Assembly: GCF_002734285.1 (NCBI RefSeq)
Contig: NZ_NSEA01000001.1
Span: 1 to 64,000 of the forward strand
Source: Fredinandcohnia onubensis
GTDB taxonomy: Bacteria; Bacillota; Bacilli; Bacillales; Bacillaceae_L
Reading direction: 5' to 3'
Length of the DNA stretch: 64,000 nt
Shown here: positions 1 to 11,222 of the stretch, piece after piece
How positions within the stretch are numbered: the first letter of the stretch is position 1
Layout of the letters: each line of letters starts with the position of its first letter
The notes under the pieces: model-generated
Database searches by the model: none
Told to the model about the DNA's origin: nothing
The model's input: the letters and a program-made list of their open reading frames with translations, nothing else
Position numbers and translations under genes: made by a program

Positions 1-32
1 TAGAATTAAACGTTGACGCTTGTATTATGTTT

Positions 33-46
33 AGTTTTCAAAGAAC
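33..46 (-). promoter_or_regulatory. rRNA operon boxA-like antitermination element
   Basis: The minus strand reads GTTCTTTGAAAAC here, close to the Bacillus rrn boxA region, followed by the kind of leader that precedes 16S rRNA. No 16S sequence is inside the window, so the rRNA gene itself is inferred to lie just left of base 1. The order gyrB-gyrA-rrn matches B. subtilis rrnO. Confidence 0.65.
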
Positions 47-74
47 TTGTCTATCGCCCCGAAGCGACTTTATT

Positions 75-104
75 AATATATCACATTATCATTATTAAAG
101 TCAA
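75..104 (-). promoter_or_regulatory. rrn promoter P2
   Basis: On the minus strand TTGACT (99-104) and TATATT (75-80) are 18 bp apart, immediately upstream of the boxA-like leader. Position and AT-rich context fit the proximal promoter of an rRNA operon. Confidence 0.7.
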
Positions 105-148
105 TTACTTTTTTAAAATAATAATGTTGAATGGATAAGACTTTTAAA

Positions 149-177
149 AGTATATATGCAAAAGTCCTTTTAATCAA
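149..177 (-). promoter_or_regulatory. rrn promoter P1
   Basis: On the minus strand TTGATT (172-177) and TATACT (149-154) are 17 bp apart, about 70 bp upstream of P2. Tandem P1/P2 promoters are typical of Bacillus rrn operons. Confidence 0.65.
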
Positions 178-215
178 GTGTTTAATTAAAAAATGTTTTT
201 CTACTTCACTTTTAG

Positions 216-245
216 CAAAAAAATAAACCTCCAAATTCGGAGGTG
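216..245 (-). terminator. Terminator of the HD-GYP gene
   Basis: ACCTCC/GGAGGT stem (227-232 with 239-244) directly after the stop codon, followed on the minus strand by a T-rich run. It separates the HD-GYP gene from the rrn promoters. Confidence 0.8.
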
Positions 246-246
246 A

Positions 247-1314
247 TCAGATAATCTCTTCAATGTAGACTTCACGGTCAGCTTTTAAATCCAAGAATTC
301 ATTTTCATTCATTTTTAGCAATGGCCTAGTGGGCTGTGATTTATCAATAAACACAATTTCTCCAGATTGCCCATTTGAGAGTTTTACTCTTGTTCCAATG
401 GATATAATTCCAACACTATTTGTTAAGGCTTCGACTACTTTTATATCGAGTTTTCCGAACGATTCGCTCCTAATCTCTTCAAGGACTTCGAAGGGAGACT
501 GGCGGTTACTGTATGGTCTTTCTGAGGTCATCGCCGAGTACACGTCGGCTACTGCAACAATCTTTCCAAATGGATGCAGTCTCTCCCCGGTAACCCCGAG
601 TAGGTAACCTGTTCCATCAATTCGTTCATGATGCTGGAGAACTGCTAATTTTACACTGTCCTTTATAAGGGGAATCTTTTCAATGATTCGGTAGCTGTAT
701 AATGGGTGTTTTTTTACTTCTTTATACTCTCCATAGGTAAGTGATGTATCCTTTGTTAGAATTTTTGGGTCTATTTTAGACATTCCACAGTCACTAAGTA
801 ATCCAGCTATGGCTAGATGATTGCAATCTCCCTCGTTGAACTCCAGCTTTTTTCCTAGGAATCCTGAAAGTAACCCTACTGTGACAGAATGATGGTACAT
901 ATAGTCATCTCGGTTTATATATTTATATAATGAGAATATTTCCTTTGGTTGTTCTAGTATTCTTTTTAGGAGGGGAAGTATTATTTGGCGTACTTTAGTG
1001 ATATCTAAGAGAGCTCCTGCTTGCCAGCTTTGGAACAGTTGTTTATATTCTCCTACAGATTTGAGATAAGCCTCCGCAATCGAGCTTTCTTCTTTTACAA
1101 CTTCTACTTCCTCTACTATTTCAGTAGGAGTGAAAGACTCACCGTTGATTAAAAATGCTTCTACTTGTACATCTTGTACCAAAAATACGTGAAGAACTTG
1201 TATATGTTCCTTTGTTAATACTGTGTTTTTAGGAATAATTGGTGAATTTGTTAAGGAAAAGATGTCATCTGAGATAATGCATCCTTCTTGTAACTGGCTT
1301 GTCCTTACACGCAT
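247..1314 (-). CDS. HD-GYP domain protein with degenerate motifs
   Basis: A 355-residue protein of the HD-GYP family, whose active members are metal-dependent cyclic-di-GMP phosphodiesterases. The domain covers roughly residues 135-300: HH at 141-142, a glutamate/aspartate-rich middle, HHERIDGTGY at 228-237 and VADVYSAM near 255-262. Two signature positions are altered: the HD pair reads Ser174-Asp175 (LLSDCG instead of LLHDxG), and GYP reads Gly-Tyr-Leu at 236-238. Activity is therefore doubtful; it may bind rather than cleave its ligand. No signal peptide or membrane segment is apparent. The ATG has GAGGG upstream. It lies between the gyrA terminator and the rRNA operon as a single-gene unit. 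Confidence 0.85.
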   Translation of the reverse strand: MRVRTSQLQEGCIISDDIFSLTNSPIIPKNTVLTKEHIQVLHVFLVQDVQVEAFLINGESFTPTEIVEEVEVVKEESSIAEAYLKSVGEYKQLFQSWQAGALLDITKVRQIILPLLKRILEQPKEIFSLYKYINRDDYMYHHSVTVGLLSGFLGKKLEFNEGDCNHLAIAGLLSDCGMSKIDPKILTKDTSLTYGEYKEVKKHPLYSYRIIEKIPLIKDSVKLAVLQHHERIDGTGYLLGVTGERLHPFGKIVAVADVYSAMTSERPYSNRQSPFEVLEEIRSESFGKLDIKVVEALTNSVGIISIGTRVKLSNGQSGEIVFIDKSQPTRPLLKMNENEFLDLKADREVYIEEII

Positions 1315-1360
1315 TTTTAATTCGCCCTCATCTTTCGTTAAATACTAGTACCATTTTACC

Positions 1361-1398
1361 AAAAAAAGAGAAATACTGCACTTGCAGCATTTCTCTTA
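1361..1398 (-). terminator. gyrA terminator
   Basis: Long inverted repeat with arms around 1367-1380 and 1383-1396 (AGAGAAATACTGCA and its partner), ending on the minus strand in seven T residues. It closes the gyrBA unit. Confidence 0.9.
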
Positions 1399-1407
1399 TC
1401 ATAAAGT

Positions 1408-3924
1408 TTATTCAGTCTCTTCTTCGTTATTTGGTTGTTCATCAGTGACTGTCTCTTCTACAGCCTCTACTGATTCATCCTCAAGTTCCTCTACTTCTTC
1501 CTTTTCTACAACTGCAACTGTTGCTACATGCTCATTTTCGTCTAGTCGAATGAGCTTAACACCTTGGGTTGTACGGCCAATTTGTGAAATATCATTAATT
1601 GACATTCTAATTAAGACACCTGCAGCTGTAATAAGCATAAGGTCATTTTCTTCTGTTACAGCTTTAACTGCAATTACTTTACCGTTCTTTTCGGTAATAT
1701 TAACAGTTTTGAGTCCCTTACCACCACGGCTTTGAATGCGGTACTCACCTGCTGGGGTACGCTTGCCATAACCATGTTCAGTAACAATTAAGACATCTAG
1801 ATTGTCTTCGAGTATTTCCATTCCTACTACATCGTCACCTTCAGAAAGGTTAATGCCTTTAACTCCCGCAGCCGTACGACCCATAGATCTTACATCTGAC
1901 TCAGGGAAGCGAATAAGCATACCGTCCTTTGTTCCAATGATAATGTCTTTCGATCCGTCGGTTAGTCGAACAGAAATAAGTTCGTCACCTTCATGCAATC
2001 CAACAGCTATTAATCCACCTTTACGAATATTCGCAAATGATGATAACGGAGTTCGTTTTGAAATACCCTTTCTTGTTGTGAAGAACAAGAACCAATCATC
2101 AACTAGTTCAGATACAGGAATAATGGCATTGATCCATTCTTCTTTATCAATTTCTAGTAGGTTAATAATTGGGATTCCTTTTGCTGTCCTACTGAATTCA
2201 GGGATTTCATAGCCTTTTAAACGATAGACCTTTCCTTTATTTGTGAAGAAAAGGATTGTATCATGGGTTGAGGTTGATAGAAGATGTTCGACGAAGTCAT
2301 CTTCATTTGTTCCCATTCCTTGAATGCCTCGGCCACCACGTTTTTGGCTACGGTATGTTGAAACTGGAAGACGCTTAATATACCCTTTGTTTGTGAGAGT
2401 AATGATGATATTCTCTCTAGGAATTAAATCTTCATCTTCAATCATTTCAAGCCCACCTGCTAGAATTTCAGTACGTCTTGTATCATTAAAACGTTCTTTA
2501 ACTTCTAATAGCTCTTCACGAATAATTTCTAGAACTTTTTCCTCATCTGCTAAAATTGCCTTTAATTCTGCAATTAATGCAACAAGCTCTTGATATTCCG
2601 CTTCAATTTTATCACGTTCTAGACCTGTTAAACGCTGTAAACGCATATCTAAAATCGCTTGTGCTTGTTTTTCAGATAAGTTGAATCTTGTCATTAAGCC
2701 TTCGCGAGCGATATCCGTATTTTGTGAGCCACGAATTAACGTAATAATTTCATCAATATGATCCAACGCAATACGTAAACCTTCTAAAATATGAGCTCTT
2801 GCTTCAGCTTTTCGAAGCTCGAATGCTGTTCTGCGTTTAATTACAACAACTTGATGATCTAAGTAATATTGTAAGCATTGCTTTAAATTTAGGACTCTTG
2901 GATGCCCATTTACTAGAGCTAGCATGTTGATTCCAAAAGTTGTTTGCAATGCAGTATGTTTATATAAATTGTTTAAAAGAACATTCGCGTTTGCATCTCT
3001 TCTTACTTCCATCACGATTCTCATACCATTTCGGTCTGATTCATCACGAAGGTCTGTTATGCCGTCAATCTTTTTATCACGAACTAATTCTGCAATTTTT
3101 TCAATTAATTTAGCTTTATTTACTTGGTAAGGAAGTTCTGTTACAAGGATAACTTCCTTGCCATTTTTCATCTCTTCTATTTCTACTTTTGCACGTAGGG
3201 TAATGGAGCCCTTTCCAGTTTCATAAGCTTTTCTAATTCCACTTCTACCAAGAATATGTCCAGATGTAGGGAAGTCTGGTCCAGGTATGATATCCATTAA
3301 CTCAGCAATGGTTATCTCAGGATCCTTACTTACTGCTAGTACGCCATCAATAACCTCACCTAATTGATGCGGTGGAACATTCGTTGCCATACCTACTGCG
3401 ATTCCCGCTGCACCATTTACTAAAAGATTAGGGAAACGAGCAGGGAGAACAGCCGGTTCTTTTTCCGAACCATCGTAGTTATCTTGGTAATCAATTGTAT
3501 CCTTGTTAATATCACGCAGAAGTTCCATTGATATTTTGGACATACGCGCTTCCGTGTAACGCATGGCTGCTGCCGCATCACCATCTACTGAACCAAAGTT
3601 TCCGTGGCCATCAATAAGCATATAGCGGTAGTTAAAGTCCTGTGCCATACGAACCATCGTATCGTAAACTGCAGAGTCACCGTGTGGGTGGTATTTACCA
3701 ATTACTTCACCTACGATACGAGCAGATTTCTTATAGGCTTTATCAGATGTCATCCCTAAGTCGTTCATAGCATATAAAATCCTGCGGTGAACTGGCTTTA
3801 GACCATCACGAACATCTGGTAGGGCACGTGACACAATAACACTCATCGCATAATCTAGAAATGATGTTCTCATTTCATGGCTAATATTTATCTCGTGAAT
3901 ATGCGAGTTTTGATTTTCAGACAT
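1408..3924 (-). CDS. gyrA: DNA gyrase subunit A
   Basis: Breakage-reunion subunit of the type II topoisomerase that introduces negative supercoils using ATP hydrolysed by GyrB. 838 residues, slightly longer than B. subtilis GyrA. Visible features are the active-site Tyr123 in AMRYTEARM, the quinolone-determining segment [10 protein letters not shown] with Ser84 and Asp88 (Ser84 is the sensitive form), and the GyrA box [10 protein letters not shown] at the start of the DNA-wrapping C-terminal beta-pinwheel. The C-terminus is a strongly acidic tail of about 33 residues. It follows gyrB across a 0.2-kb gap that holds a structured repeat; an AAGAAACCTCCC-type leader on the opposite strand gives a GGGAGGTTTC ribosome site before the ATG. 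Confidence 0.98.
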   Translation of the reverse strand: MSENQNSHIHEINISHEMRTSFLDYAMSVIVSRALPDVRDGLKPVHRRILYAMNDLGMTSDKAYKKSARIVGEVIGKYHPHGDSAVYDTMVRMAQDFNYRYMLIDGHGNFGSVDGDAAAAMRYTEARMSKISMELLRDINKDTIDYQDNYDGSEKEPAVLPARFPNLLVNGAAGIAVGMATNVPPHQLGEVIDGVLAVSKDPEITIAELMDIIPGPDFPTSGHILGRSGIRKAYETGKGSITLRAKVEIEEMKNGKEVILVTELPYQVNKAKLIEKIAELVRDKKIDGITDLRDESDRNGMRIVMEVRRDANANVLLNNLYKHTALQTTFGINMLALVNGHPRVLNLKQCLQYYLDHQVVVIKRRTAFELRKAEARAHILEGLRIALDHIDEIITLIRGSQNTDIAREGLMTRFNLSEKQAQAILDMRLQRLTGLERDKIEAEYQELVALIAELKAILADEEKVLEIIREELLEVKERFNDTRRTEILAGGLEMIEDEDLIPRENIIITLTNKGYIKRLPVSTYRSQKRGGRGIQGMGTNEDDFVEHLLSTSTHDTILFFTNKGKVYRLKGYEIPEFSRTAKGIPIINLLEIDKEEWINAIIPVSELVDDWFLFFTTRKGISKRTPLSSFANIRKGGLIAVGLHEGDELISVRLTDGSKDIIIGTKDGMLIRFPESDVRSMGRTAAGVKGINLSEGDDVVGMEILEDNLDVLIVTEHGYGKRTPAGEYRIQSRGGKGLKTVNITEKNGKVIAVKAVTEENDLMLITAAGVLIRMSINDISQIGRTTQGVKLIRLDENEHVATVAVVEKEEVEELEDESVEAVEETVTDEQPNNEEETE

Positions 3925-4003
3925 AAAAAGAAACCTCCCTTTATCAGGGGTATAAAATAAATGTGGATTCTTATTTTAACCCATTCAAATATATAACTAA
4001 AAC

Positions 4004-4114
4004 ACAGGATAGTAACGAAAGGCGCAAGGCACCCACTTATCGAAAACAAGCATAAGCAATGGGCTTAAGACTCGGAACGATAACGCCTAGAGCTAGATTT
4101 CAAAACTATCCTGT
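4004..4114. repeat. Palindromic repeat element between gyrB and gyrA
   Basis: A 111-bp element bounded by a perfect 10-bp inverted repeat, ACAGGATAGT (4004-4013) and ACTATCCTGT (4105-4114). On the minus strand the inside contains TCTAGCTCTAGGCGTTATCG and, at the other end, CTTGCGCCTTTCG. From memory this resembles dispersed 'tagctccagcgcct' elements seen in intergenic regions of Bacillaceae; no other full copy is visible in this window. It starts 9 bp after the gyrB stop, so it is probably transcribed as a hairpin between gyrB and gyrA. Confidence 0.6.
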
Positions 4115-4123
4115 AAAATATCG

Positions 4124-6061
<1,938 letters not shown>

Positions 6062-6112
6062 CTACACTTTATATTAACGAAAAAAAGAACAAGTTTTGAG
6101 TTTCTTTCATGC

Positions 6113-6376
6113 TTATATTTCATCTAAAATTGTTTCAAAATCGGAAACATGTTGCGAACGTTTTTTTAATGTACTAGAGGATAAAGGTGAATAATAAACT
6201 TTATCAACAGTAACTACCACTGATTTTGTATTTCCATTAGACAATTCTACCACTCTGTCTTTTTGTACATCTAGAAATTCATTAACGATAGAGGAGGATT
6301 TTAAAAGCTGTCGATCTAATATCGTAATCACATCTGATGAACGAACCATTACATTGTCTCCCAAATGTATGAACAA
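6113..6376 (-). CDS. remB: Extracellular matrix regulator RemB
   Basis: Small protein (about 87 residues) matching YaaB/RemB, which in B. subtilis activates extracellular matrix genes for biofilm formation. The core FIHLGDNV near the N-terminus and YYSPLSSSTLKKR near the C-terminus are characteristic. The start is probably the TTG at 6376: GAGGTGAT, a nearly perfect Shine-Dalgarno, ends seven bases upstream, and the resulting protein begins M-FIHLGD like the B. subtilis orthologue (M-YIHLGD). A GTG at 6385 would sit inside the ribosome site. It begins just after the recF stop, so recF and remB are probably translated together. Confidence 0.9.
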   Translation of the reverse strand: MFIHLGDNVMVRSSDVITILDRQLLKSSSIVNEFLDVQKDRVVELSNGNTKSVVVTVDKVYYSPLSSSTLKKRSQHVSDFETILDEI

Positions 6377-6386
6377 ACTCATCACC

Positions 6387-7505
6387 TCATTTAAGCTTTT
6401 TTATGAGTCCTGCAGACACCTCATAGGTTGCGGCCTGCTCTAACGTTTCATGATTGATCCCCTCAACGCTCGTTGTTGTAACAAAGGTTTGTACCTTACC
6501 TTGAATTGTATTTAATAAATGGGACTGTCTAAAATCATCCAGTTCCGATAGAACATCATCTAATAATAGAATTGGGTATTCCCCAATCTCTGAATGAATT
6601 AATTCTATTTCTGCTAGCTTTAAGGATAGGGCGGTCGTACGTTGCTGGCCCTGGGATCCGAATGTTTGAACATCCTTTCCATTCACAAAAAATGCAAGGT
6701 CATCCCGATGTGGCCCCGCTAATGTAACACCTCTTTCAATTTCCCTCTCTCTTATTTTAGCAAATTTTTCGTCATATACATCTACCATTTTCGACAAATC
6801 CGTTGTTTCTAATACCTCAATTGAAGGTTTATATTCAATTTGAAGCCTTTCTAGACCTCTACTAATTCCATGATGAATTGGTTCAGCCCATTTTTGTAAT
6901 AAAACAAGGAATTCAAATCGTTTTTTAACAATTTTAACGGCCGCTTGAATTAATTGTGAAGTTAGTACATCAAGCATGGTTTGATCATGTTGTCTTTTAG
7001 TTTGAAGCTGCTTTAAATAGTGGTTCCGCTGGTGGAGGATTTTTTGATATTGACTTAGGTCATGTAAATATACTGCAGATACTTGCCCAATTTCCATATC
7101 AATAAATCGTCTTCTTATCTGTGGGCTACCCTTTACAAGATTTAAATCTTCTGGGGCAAACATAACCACGTTCATATTTCCTACATATTGGCTCAGCTTT
7201 TGCTGTTCCAAATGATTACTTTTTGCTTTTTTACCCTTTTTAGAGATAACGAGCTGCAAGGATAAGGGGCCGTTCCGTTTTTGAACCCTACCCTCTATTT
7301 TAGCATATTCTTCATCCCAGCGAATCAATTCTTTATCATTTGAGGTCCGATGTGACTTTGCCATGGCTAAAACATAGATAGATTCCATCACATTTGTCTT
7401 TCCCTGTGCATTTTCACCTAAAATGACATTCACTTTATCTTCAAAAAATATGGATAATTTTTCATAATTACGATAATTCGTCAGTTCTATTTCTTCTATG
7501 AACAA
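6387..7505 (-). CDS. recF: DNA replication and repair protein RecF
   Basis: SMC-like ATPase that loads RecA at single-strand gaps with RecO and RecR. 372 residues. Walker A is GENAQGKTN at about residues 30-38; the signature segment [17 protein letters not shown] and Walker [14 protein letters not shown] are present in the C-terminal half. The start is TTG at 7505, with AAGGGTGA upstream, giving [17 protein letters not shown]. It follows yaaA by 47 bp, a gap that holds a GC-rich hairpin, and overlaps the translation start region of remB. Confidence 0.97.
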   Translation of the reverse strand: MFIEEIELTNYRNYEKLSIFFEDKVNVILGENAQGKTNVMESIYVLAMAKSHRTSNDKELIRWDEEYAKIEGRVQKRNGPLSLQLVISKKGKKAKSNHLEQQKLSQYVGNMNVVMFAPEDLNLVKGSPQIRRRFIDMEIGQVSAVYLHDLSQYQKILHQRNHYLKQLQTKRQHDQTMLDVLTSQLIQAAVKIVKKRFEFLVLLQKWAEPIHHGISRGLERLQIEYKPSIEVLETTDLSKMVDVYDEKFAKIREREIERGVTLAGPHRDDLAFFVNGKDVQTFGSQGQQRTTALSLKLAEIELIHSEIGEYPILLLDDVLSELDDFRQSHLLNTIQGKVQTFVTTTSVEGINHETLEQAATYEVSAGLIKKLK

Positions 7506-7552
7506 ATGGCTTCACCCTTTGCGCACAAGCGCGAGGGGCAGTCCCCCGCAGC

Positions 7553-7771
7553 TTAAGCATTTGATATGACAAACGTTCCAAAGCCAGGAATGTCTACTAC
7601 ATCCTTATTTACTAGCTTTTTACCGCGGCGATTCTCTAGCTCTCCATTTACATAGACTTCATGTTCACCAAGAAACCATTTTGCCATTCCACCTGATTGG
7701 ATGATATCGGCTAGCTTTAAAAACTGTCCCAATGTAATAAAGTCTGTCGAAATTTGTATTTCTTTCGCCAT
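7553..7771 (-). CDS. yaaA: S4-domain RNA-binding protein YaaA
   Basis: 72-residue protein consisting almost entirely of an S4 RNA-binding fold (FITLGQFLKLADIIQSGG ... GEHEVYVNGELENRRGKKL). This is the conserved gene between dnaN and recF in Bacillus; YaaA has been linked to large ribosomal subunit maturation, which is family knowledge rather than something visible here. GAAGGCG lies upstream of the ATG. A terminator in the dnaN-yaaA gap (7815-7853) may limit read-through. Confidence 0.92.
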   Translation of the reverse strand: MAKEIQISTDFITLGQFLKLADIIQSGGMAKWFLGEHEVYVNGELENRRGKKLVNKDVVDIPGFGTFVISNA

Positions 7772-7814
7772 TTTTTCGCCTTCTTTCTATTTATTTTACT
7801 AAAGAAAATCCAAC

Positions 7815-7853
7815 TAGAAAAGAAAACTACTAGGTTTTTACGACCTAGTAGTT
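7815..7853 (-). terminator. dnaN terminator
   Basis: Perfect 10-bp stem AACTACTAGG/CCTAGTAGTT (7825-7834, 7844-7853) followed on the minus strand by TTCTTTTC. It sits between dnaN and yaaA and could attenuate transcription into yaaA-recF. Confidence 0.8.
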
Positions 7854-7864
7854 CATTCTTTGTC

Positions 7865-9001
7865 TTAATAAGTGCGCACTGGAAGAATCAAATGAAAGAC
7901 AGTATCGTCATCAAGTGCTTTGATATAGAACGGTCTCATGGCGCCTGTAAAGCTAATACGAATTTCAGAACTTTCCAATGCTTTTAATGCATCCATCATA
8001 TATTTTGCACTAAAAGAAATCTTTAATTCTTCACCTTCAATGGATTTACTTTGGATTTCTTCATTTACTTTCCCAATTTCAGGAGAAATGGACGAAATTT
8101 CGACCACTCCATCAGGTAAAGTTGTAAATTTAACAACATTATTATTTGCTTCTCTTGCAAGTAGAGAGGCACGATCAATCGATTGTAAAAATTCCTTCGT
8201 TGCTAATACTACCTCAGTTTTACTATCAGTTGGGATAAGTCTAGTCGTATCTGGATAGCTACCATCTAATAAACGAGAGAAGAATAAAAGATGTTTTGTT
8301 TTAAAGAGAACTTGGTTTTCGGTAATGACAATATCAACTAAATCTGTTGTATCATCAAGAATTTTACTTAATTCATTTAAGCTTTTACCTGGAATTACTG
8401 CACTATAGGATCCATCATTTTCTGTTTCGATATGTGCCGTTCTCATCGCAAGACGGTGACTATCTGTGGCAATACAATTGAGTGTACTATTTTCAACCTT
8501 CCAATTTACACCTGTTAATATAGGGCGAGTTTCAGAAGTGGAAACAGCAAATACCGTTTGTCGAATCATATTTTTTAGTAAATCAGCTGGAATTTTAAAT
8601 CCTTGGTTTCCTTCAATTTGAGGCAACTGTGGATATTCTTCAGCATCAAGTCCATTTAAGTTAAATTCAGCTTTTCCGGAACGAATTATAGTTAATAAAT
8701 TGGAATGAACTTCAATTTCTACCGTATCCTTAGGAAGTTTCTTAACAATTTCACTAAAAAAACGAGCTTGTAAAACAATACTTCCAGTTTCTTTAATTTC
8801 AACAATTTCATCTCCAGCTTCTTCATTAGGAATAAATGATTCTATGGAGACATCGGAATCACTACCTGTAAGTGTTACTCCTTCATCTGTGGCAACTATT
8901 TTAATCCCTGTTAAGATCGGAATGGTTGTTCGTGAAGATACAGCTTTCATTACATCTTGAACACTTTGAACAAGATGGTCTCTTTGAATAATAAATTTCA
9001 T
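7865..9001 (-). CDS. dnaN: DNA polymerase III beta sliding clamp
   Basis: Ring-shaped processivity factor that tethers DNA polymerase III and many repair proteins to DNA. 378 residues, the same as B. subtilis DnaN, with the three tandem clamp domains; the C-terminal LILPVRTY ends as in orthologues. The frame also opens one codon earlier at a TTG, but the ATG at 9001 (MKFIIQRDHLVQSV) fits GGAGG seven bases upstream. Second gene after oriC; the 254-bp gap to dnaA contains DnaA boxes and the predicted unwinding element. Confidence 0.98.
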   Translation of the reverse strand: MKFIIQRDHLVQSVQDVMKAVSSRTTIPILTGIKIVATDEGVTLTGSDSDVSIESFIPNEEAGDEIVEIKETGSIVLQARFFSEIVKKLPKDTVEIEVHSNLLTIIRSGKAEFNLNGLDAEEYPQLPQIEGNQGFKIPADLLKNMIRQTVFAVSTSETRPILTGVNWKVENSTLNCIATDSHRLAMRTAHIETENDGSYSAVIPGKSLNELSKILDDTTDLVDIVITENQVLFKTKHLLFFSRLLDGSYPDTTRLIPTDSKTEVVLATKEFLQSIDRASLLAREANNNVVKFTTLPDGVVEISSISPEIGKVNEEIQSKSIEGEELKISFSAKYMMDALKALESSEIRISFTGAMRPFYIKALDDDTVFHLILPVRTY

Positions 9002-9057
9002 CAAAAATCCTCCTAAAGATAGTTCTATTTTTGATTTCGTGTGAATACACTTTTAGT

Positions 9058-9090
9058 TTATATATATTTATTTTTTTAAAAGAAAAATCG
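9058..9090. other. AT-rich DNA unwinding element of oriC
   Basis: A nearly pure A/T run between dnaN and the DnaA-trios, in the position of the B. subtilis unwinding region downstream of dnaA. Assignment rests on position next to the trio array and on composition. Confidence 0.65.
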
Positions 9091-9126
9091 TAGAAGTACT
9101 AGTAGGGCCTGTGAATATGTGGATAA
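9091..9126. other. oriC basal unwinding module: DnaA-trios, GC cluster and DnaA boxes
   Basis: Plus-strand triplets TAG-AAG-TAC-TAG-TAG (9091-9105) are followed by GGGCC (9105-9109), a near-consensus DnaA box (9110-9118, minus ATATTCACA) and a perfect box (9118-9126, minus TTATCCACA). This is the order box - GC cluster - trios - AT-rich DNA known for the Bacillus basal origin unwinding system, where DnaA spreads from the box onto one strand through the trios. Confidence 0.85.
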
Positions 9127-9151
9127 CCGCAACGAAACAAATGAAAACAGT

Positions 9152-9210
9152 CTATCCACATGTGGACAGACTGTGCGCAACAACAAAGAAGTTATTCACA
9201 GTATTCACGT
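9152..9210. repeat. DnaA-box group downstream of dnaA (incC-like)
   Basis: CTATCCACA (9152-9160), inverted CTGTCCACA (9161-9169), TTATTCACA (9192-9200) and a weak GTATTCACG (9202-9210). They extend the box cluster of the dnaA-dnaN spacer, equivalent to incC of B. subtilis. Confidence 0.7.
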
Positions 9211-9255
9211 TACAAGTACTTGTCCAAATTAAAAAGATGAAACCATCTATGGGGT

Positions 9256-10602
9256 TTAACCCTTTAATTGTGTAATGATTTCATTTATTTGTTTTTGTAA
9301 TTGAGTGTCTGTATTTAATAGTTTTGTGATTTTTTCATGAGCATGAATGACCGTTGTATGGTCACGGCCTCCAAACTCTTCTCCAATTTTAGGCAGTGAG
9401 GAATCTGTTAGTTCCCTTGATAAATACATTGCAATTTGACGAGGGAATGCAATGGATTTTGTTCGCTTTTTCGCCTTGAAATCCTCAAGTTTTATACTAT
9501 AGTGCTGACCAACGACCTTTTGAATCTCAAAAATTGTAATTACTTTTGGTCTAGAACTTGGAATGATATCTTTTAAAGCCTCTGCGGCAAGGTCCGCATT
9601 TATATCTTTATTAATTAAAGAAGAATATGCAACGATACGAATAAGCGCACCTTCAAGCTCACGAATGTTCGTGTTGATTTGGTTCGCAATATATAGCATA
9701 ACTTCATTTGGAATATCAAGTCCTTCTGCCTTGGCTTTTTTGCGTAAAATCGCAATTCTTGTTTCAAGGTCTGGAGGGGTAATATCGGTAATCAATCCCC
9801 ATTCAAAGCGGGAGCGAAGACGATCCTCTAAAGTAGGAATCTCCTTAGGTGGTCTATCACTAGAAATGACAATTTGCTTACTTTCCTCATGCAAGGTATT
9901 GAACGTATGGAAAAATTCTTCTTGAGTTGATTCTTTTCCAGCTAAAAACTGAATATCATCTATAAGTAAGATATCGACATTTCTGTATTTATTTCTAAAT
10001 TCAACCGCTTTGTTATCCCGTATGGAGTTAATGAATTCATTTGTAAATTTCTCAGATGATAAGTAGACAACCTTTGCATTTGGATTATGCTCTTGAACAT
10101 AATGACCAATGGAATGCATTAAATGAGTCTTACCTAATCCAACACCACCATATAAAAAGAGTGGGTTATAGGCTTTTGCTGGTGCTTCTGCAACTGCTAA
10201 GGATGCAGCATGTGCAAAGCGATTCCCAGAGCCAATTACAAATGTATCAAATGTGTATTTTTGATTGAGCATATTTTGAGAGTTTTCAGCTGGCTCATCG
10301 TTTTTCGTAGCCTTTTTCTCAGGTGTTTTCAATTCGAATTCTTCATCTAGCTGATTTTGAGGAATAATAAATTTGATTCCGAGCTCTGCACCGGTTAGAT
10401 CATATATTGTTTCAGCAATTAGATGCAGATATCTAGATTCTAGCCAATCTCTAGCAAACTCATTGGGAGCAGTAATAATAAGTGTATCGTTCTGTAGTGC
10501 ATGGGCCTTTGTTGATTTTAGCCAAGTCTCAAAGCTCGGCTTGCTTAATTTTTTCTCTATCTCTTGGAGCGCTTTTGCCCATAAATCTGCAATATTCTCC
10601 AA
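9256..10602 (-). CDS. dnaA: Chromosomal replication initiator DnaA
   Basis: AAA+ ATPase that binds DnaA boxes and opens oriC. Domain I (residues 1-80) begins [19 protein letters not shown]; the AAA+ core has Walker [11 protein letters not shown], Walker [11 protein letters not shown] and the arginine-rich [10 protein letters not shown] segment; domain IV carries the signature [15 protein letters not shown] that reads the DnaA box. About 448 residues, the family length. Two TTG codons occur in a row; the second (10602) lies seven bases after GGAGG and matches the B. subtilis TTG start, so it is chosen. The leader contains two inverted repeats (10631-10663), and the DnaA boxes upstream suggest autoregulation. 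Confidence 0.98.
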   Translation of the reverse strand: MENIADLWAKALQEIEKKLSKPSFETWLKSTKAHALQNDTLIITAPNEFARDWLESRYLHLIAETIYDLTGAELGIKFIIPQNQLDEEFELKTPEKKATKNDEPAENSQNMLNQKYTFDTFVIGSGNRFAHAASLAVAEAPAKAYNPLFLYGGVGLGKTHLMHSIGHYVQEHNPNAKVVYLSSEKFTNEFINSIRDNKAVEFRNKYRNVDILLIDDIQFLAGKESTQEEFFHTFNTLHEESKQIVISSDRPPKEIPTLEDRLRSRFEWGLITDITPPDLETRIAILRKKAKAEGLDIPNEVMLYIANQINTNIRELEGALIRIVAYSSLINKDINADLAAEALKDIIPSSRPKVITIFEIQKVVGQHYSIKLEDFKAKKRTKSIAFPRQIAMYLSRELTDSSLPKIGEEFGGRDHTTVIHAHEKITKLLNTDTQLQKQINEIITQLKG

Positions 10603-10630
10603 CAATCTCCCTCCTTTGTTAGCTATTTTG

Positions 10631-10663
10631 TACTTACCAAGGTAAGTAGACGATGTTACGTCT
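10631..10663. repeat. Paired inverted repeats in the dnaA leader
   Basis: TACTTACC-AA-GGTAAGTA (10631-10648) and, sharing its last base, AGACG-ATGTTA-CGTCT (10648-10663). Both lie 29-61 bp upstream of the dnaA start, between the ribosome site and the DnaA boxes. They could be a repressor operator or leader hairpins; which one cannot be told from sequence. Confidence 0.6.
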
Positions 10664-11099
10664 GAAATTTCTTCTACTAATTATGATTAATCAAATGTAT
10701 AAAAATAAGTCTTTATGCAGCTATTTTTCAGTAAATGAATATAAGTTTATAAATATACATACTTGGCAATTTGTGAATAACTATATAATATAGTAGAAAA
10801 ACATCTTTTCGACATAATCCACTGATTGTGGACAAGTTGTAATTCACAGTGTGCAAAAATCTGTCCACATGATATCCACATTCTGTGGATAAAAGAAAAT
10901 TGTTAATAACTTATAACGAGTGAAAACAAAACTATAATATCAAATAATGACTAGATAATCAATGGTTTTTGAAAACTTATCCACAATATCTATACCTTGT
11001 GGAAAATGTTTATCCACAACACAAGATGATGTGTAAAAGTTGTCGATAAATGTTGTGGATTAAAAAAAGTGTCGAAAAAAGTTGTCCACAATTAGAAAA
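10664..11099. other. oriC: Replication origin oriC, upstream part (incAB-like)
   Basis: No gene. DnaA boxes, reading the 9-mer TTATCCACA: perfect at 10884-10892 (minus), 10977-10985 (plus) and 11010-11018 (plus); one mismatch at 10827-10835 (minus), 10872-10880 (plus), 10998-11006 (minus), 11054-11062 (minus) and 11082-11090 (plus); weaker at 10840-10848 and 10861-10869. This density between dnaA and rpmH, with the boxes and trios beyond dnaA, is the bipartite Bacillus oriC. Confidence 0.93.
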
Positions 11100-11222
11100 G
11101 TGGAAGTGGCTTGCCCAGAAACGAAAAAATTGGAGGCTCTGACTCAGTGGTGTTTTTTACCTCTGAAGGAGGAGGTGAAGCTTCCCGAATTTCTAGGCGT
11201 TTTAGCTGGACAATTAGAATAG
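11100..11222 (+). other. Unassigned 0.12-kb segment between oriC and rpmH, with a 40-codon open frame
   Basis: This stretch is less AT-rich than its flanks and holds short inverted repeats (ACCTC...GAGGT, GAAGCTTC). A frame opens at GTG 11100 and runs 40 codons to TAG at 11220-11222. There is no convincing ribosome binding site, so it is recorded as an unexplained element and not as a gene. It may be a dispersed intergenic repeat. Confidence 0.3.

Noticed and set aside
1382-2593. Several frames of 60-136 codons antisense to gyrA
   Set aside because: They are shadows of gyrA codon structure, without ribosome sites or recognisable domains.
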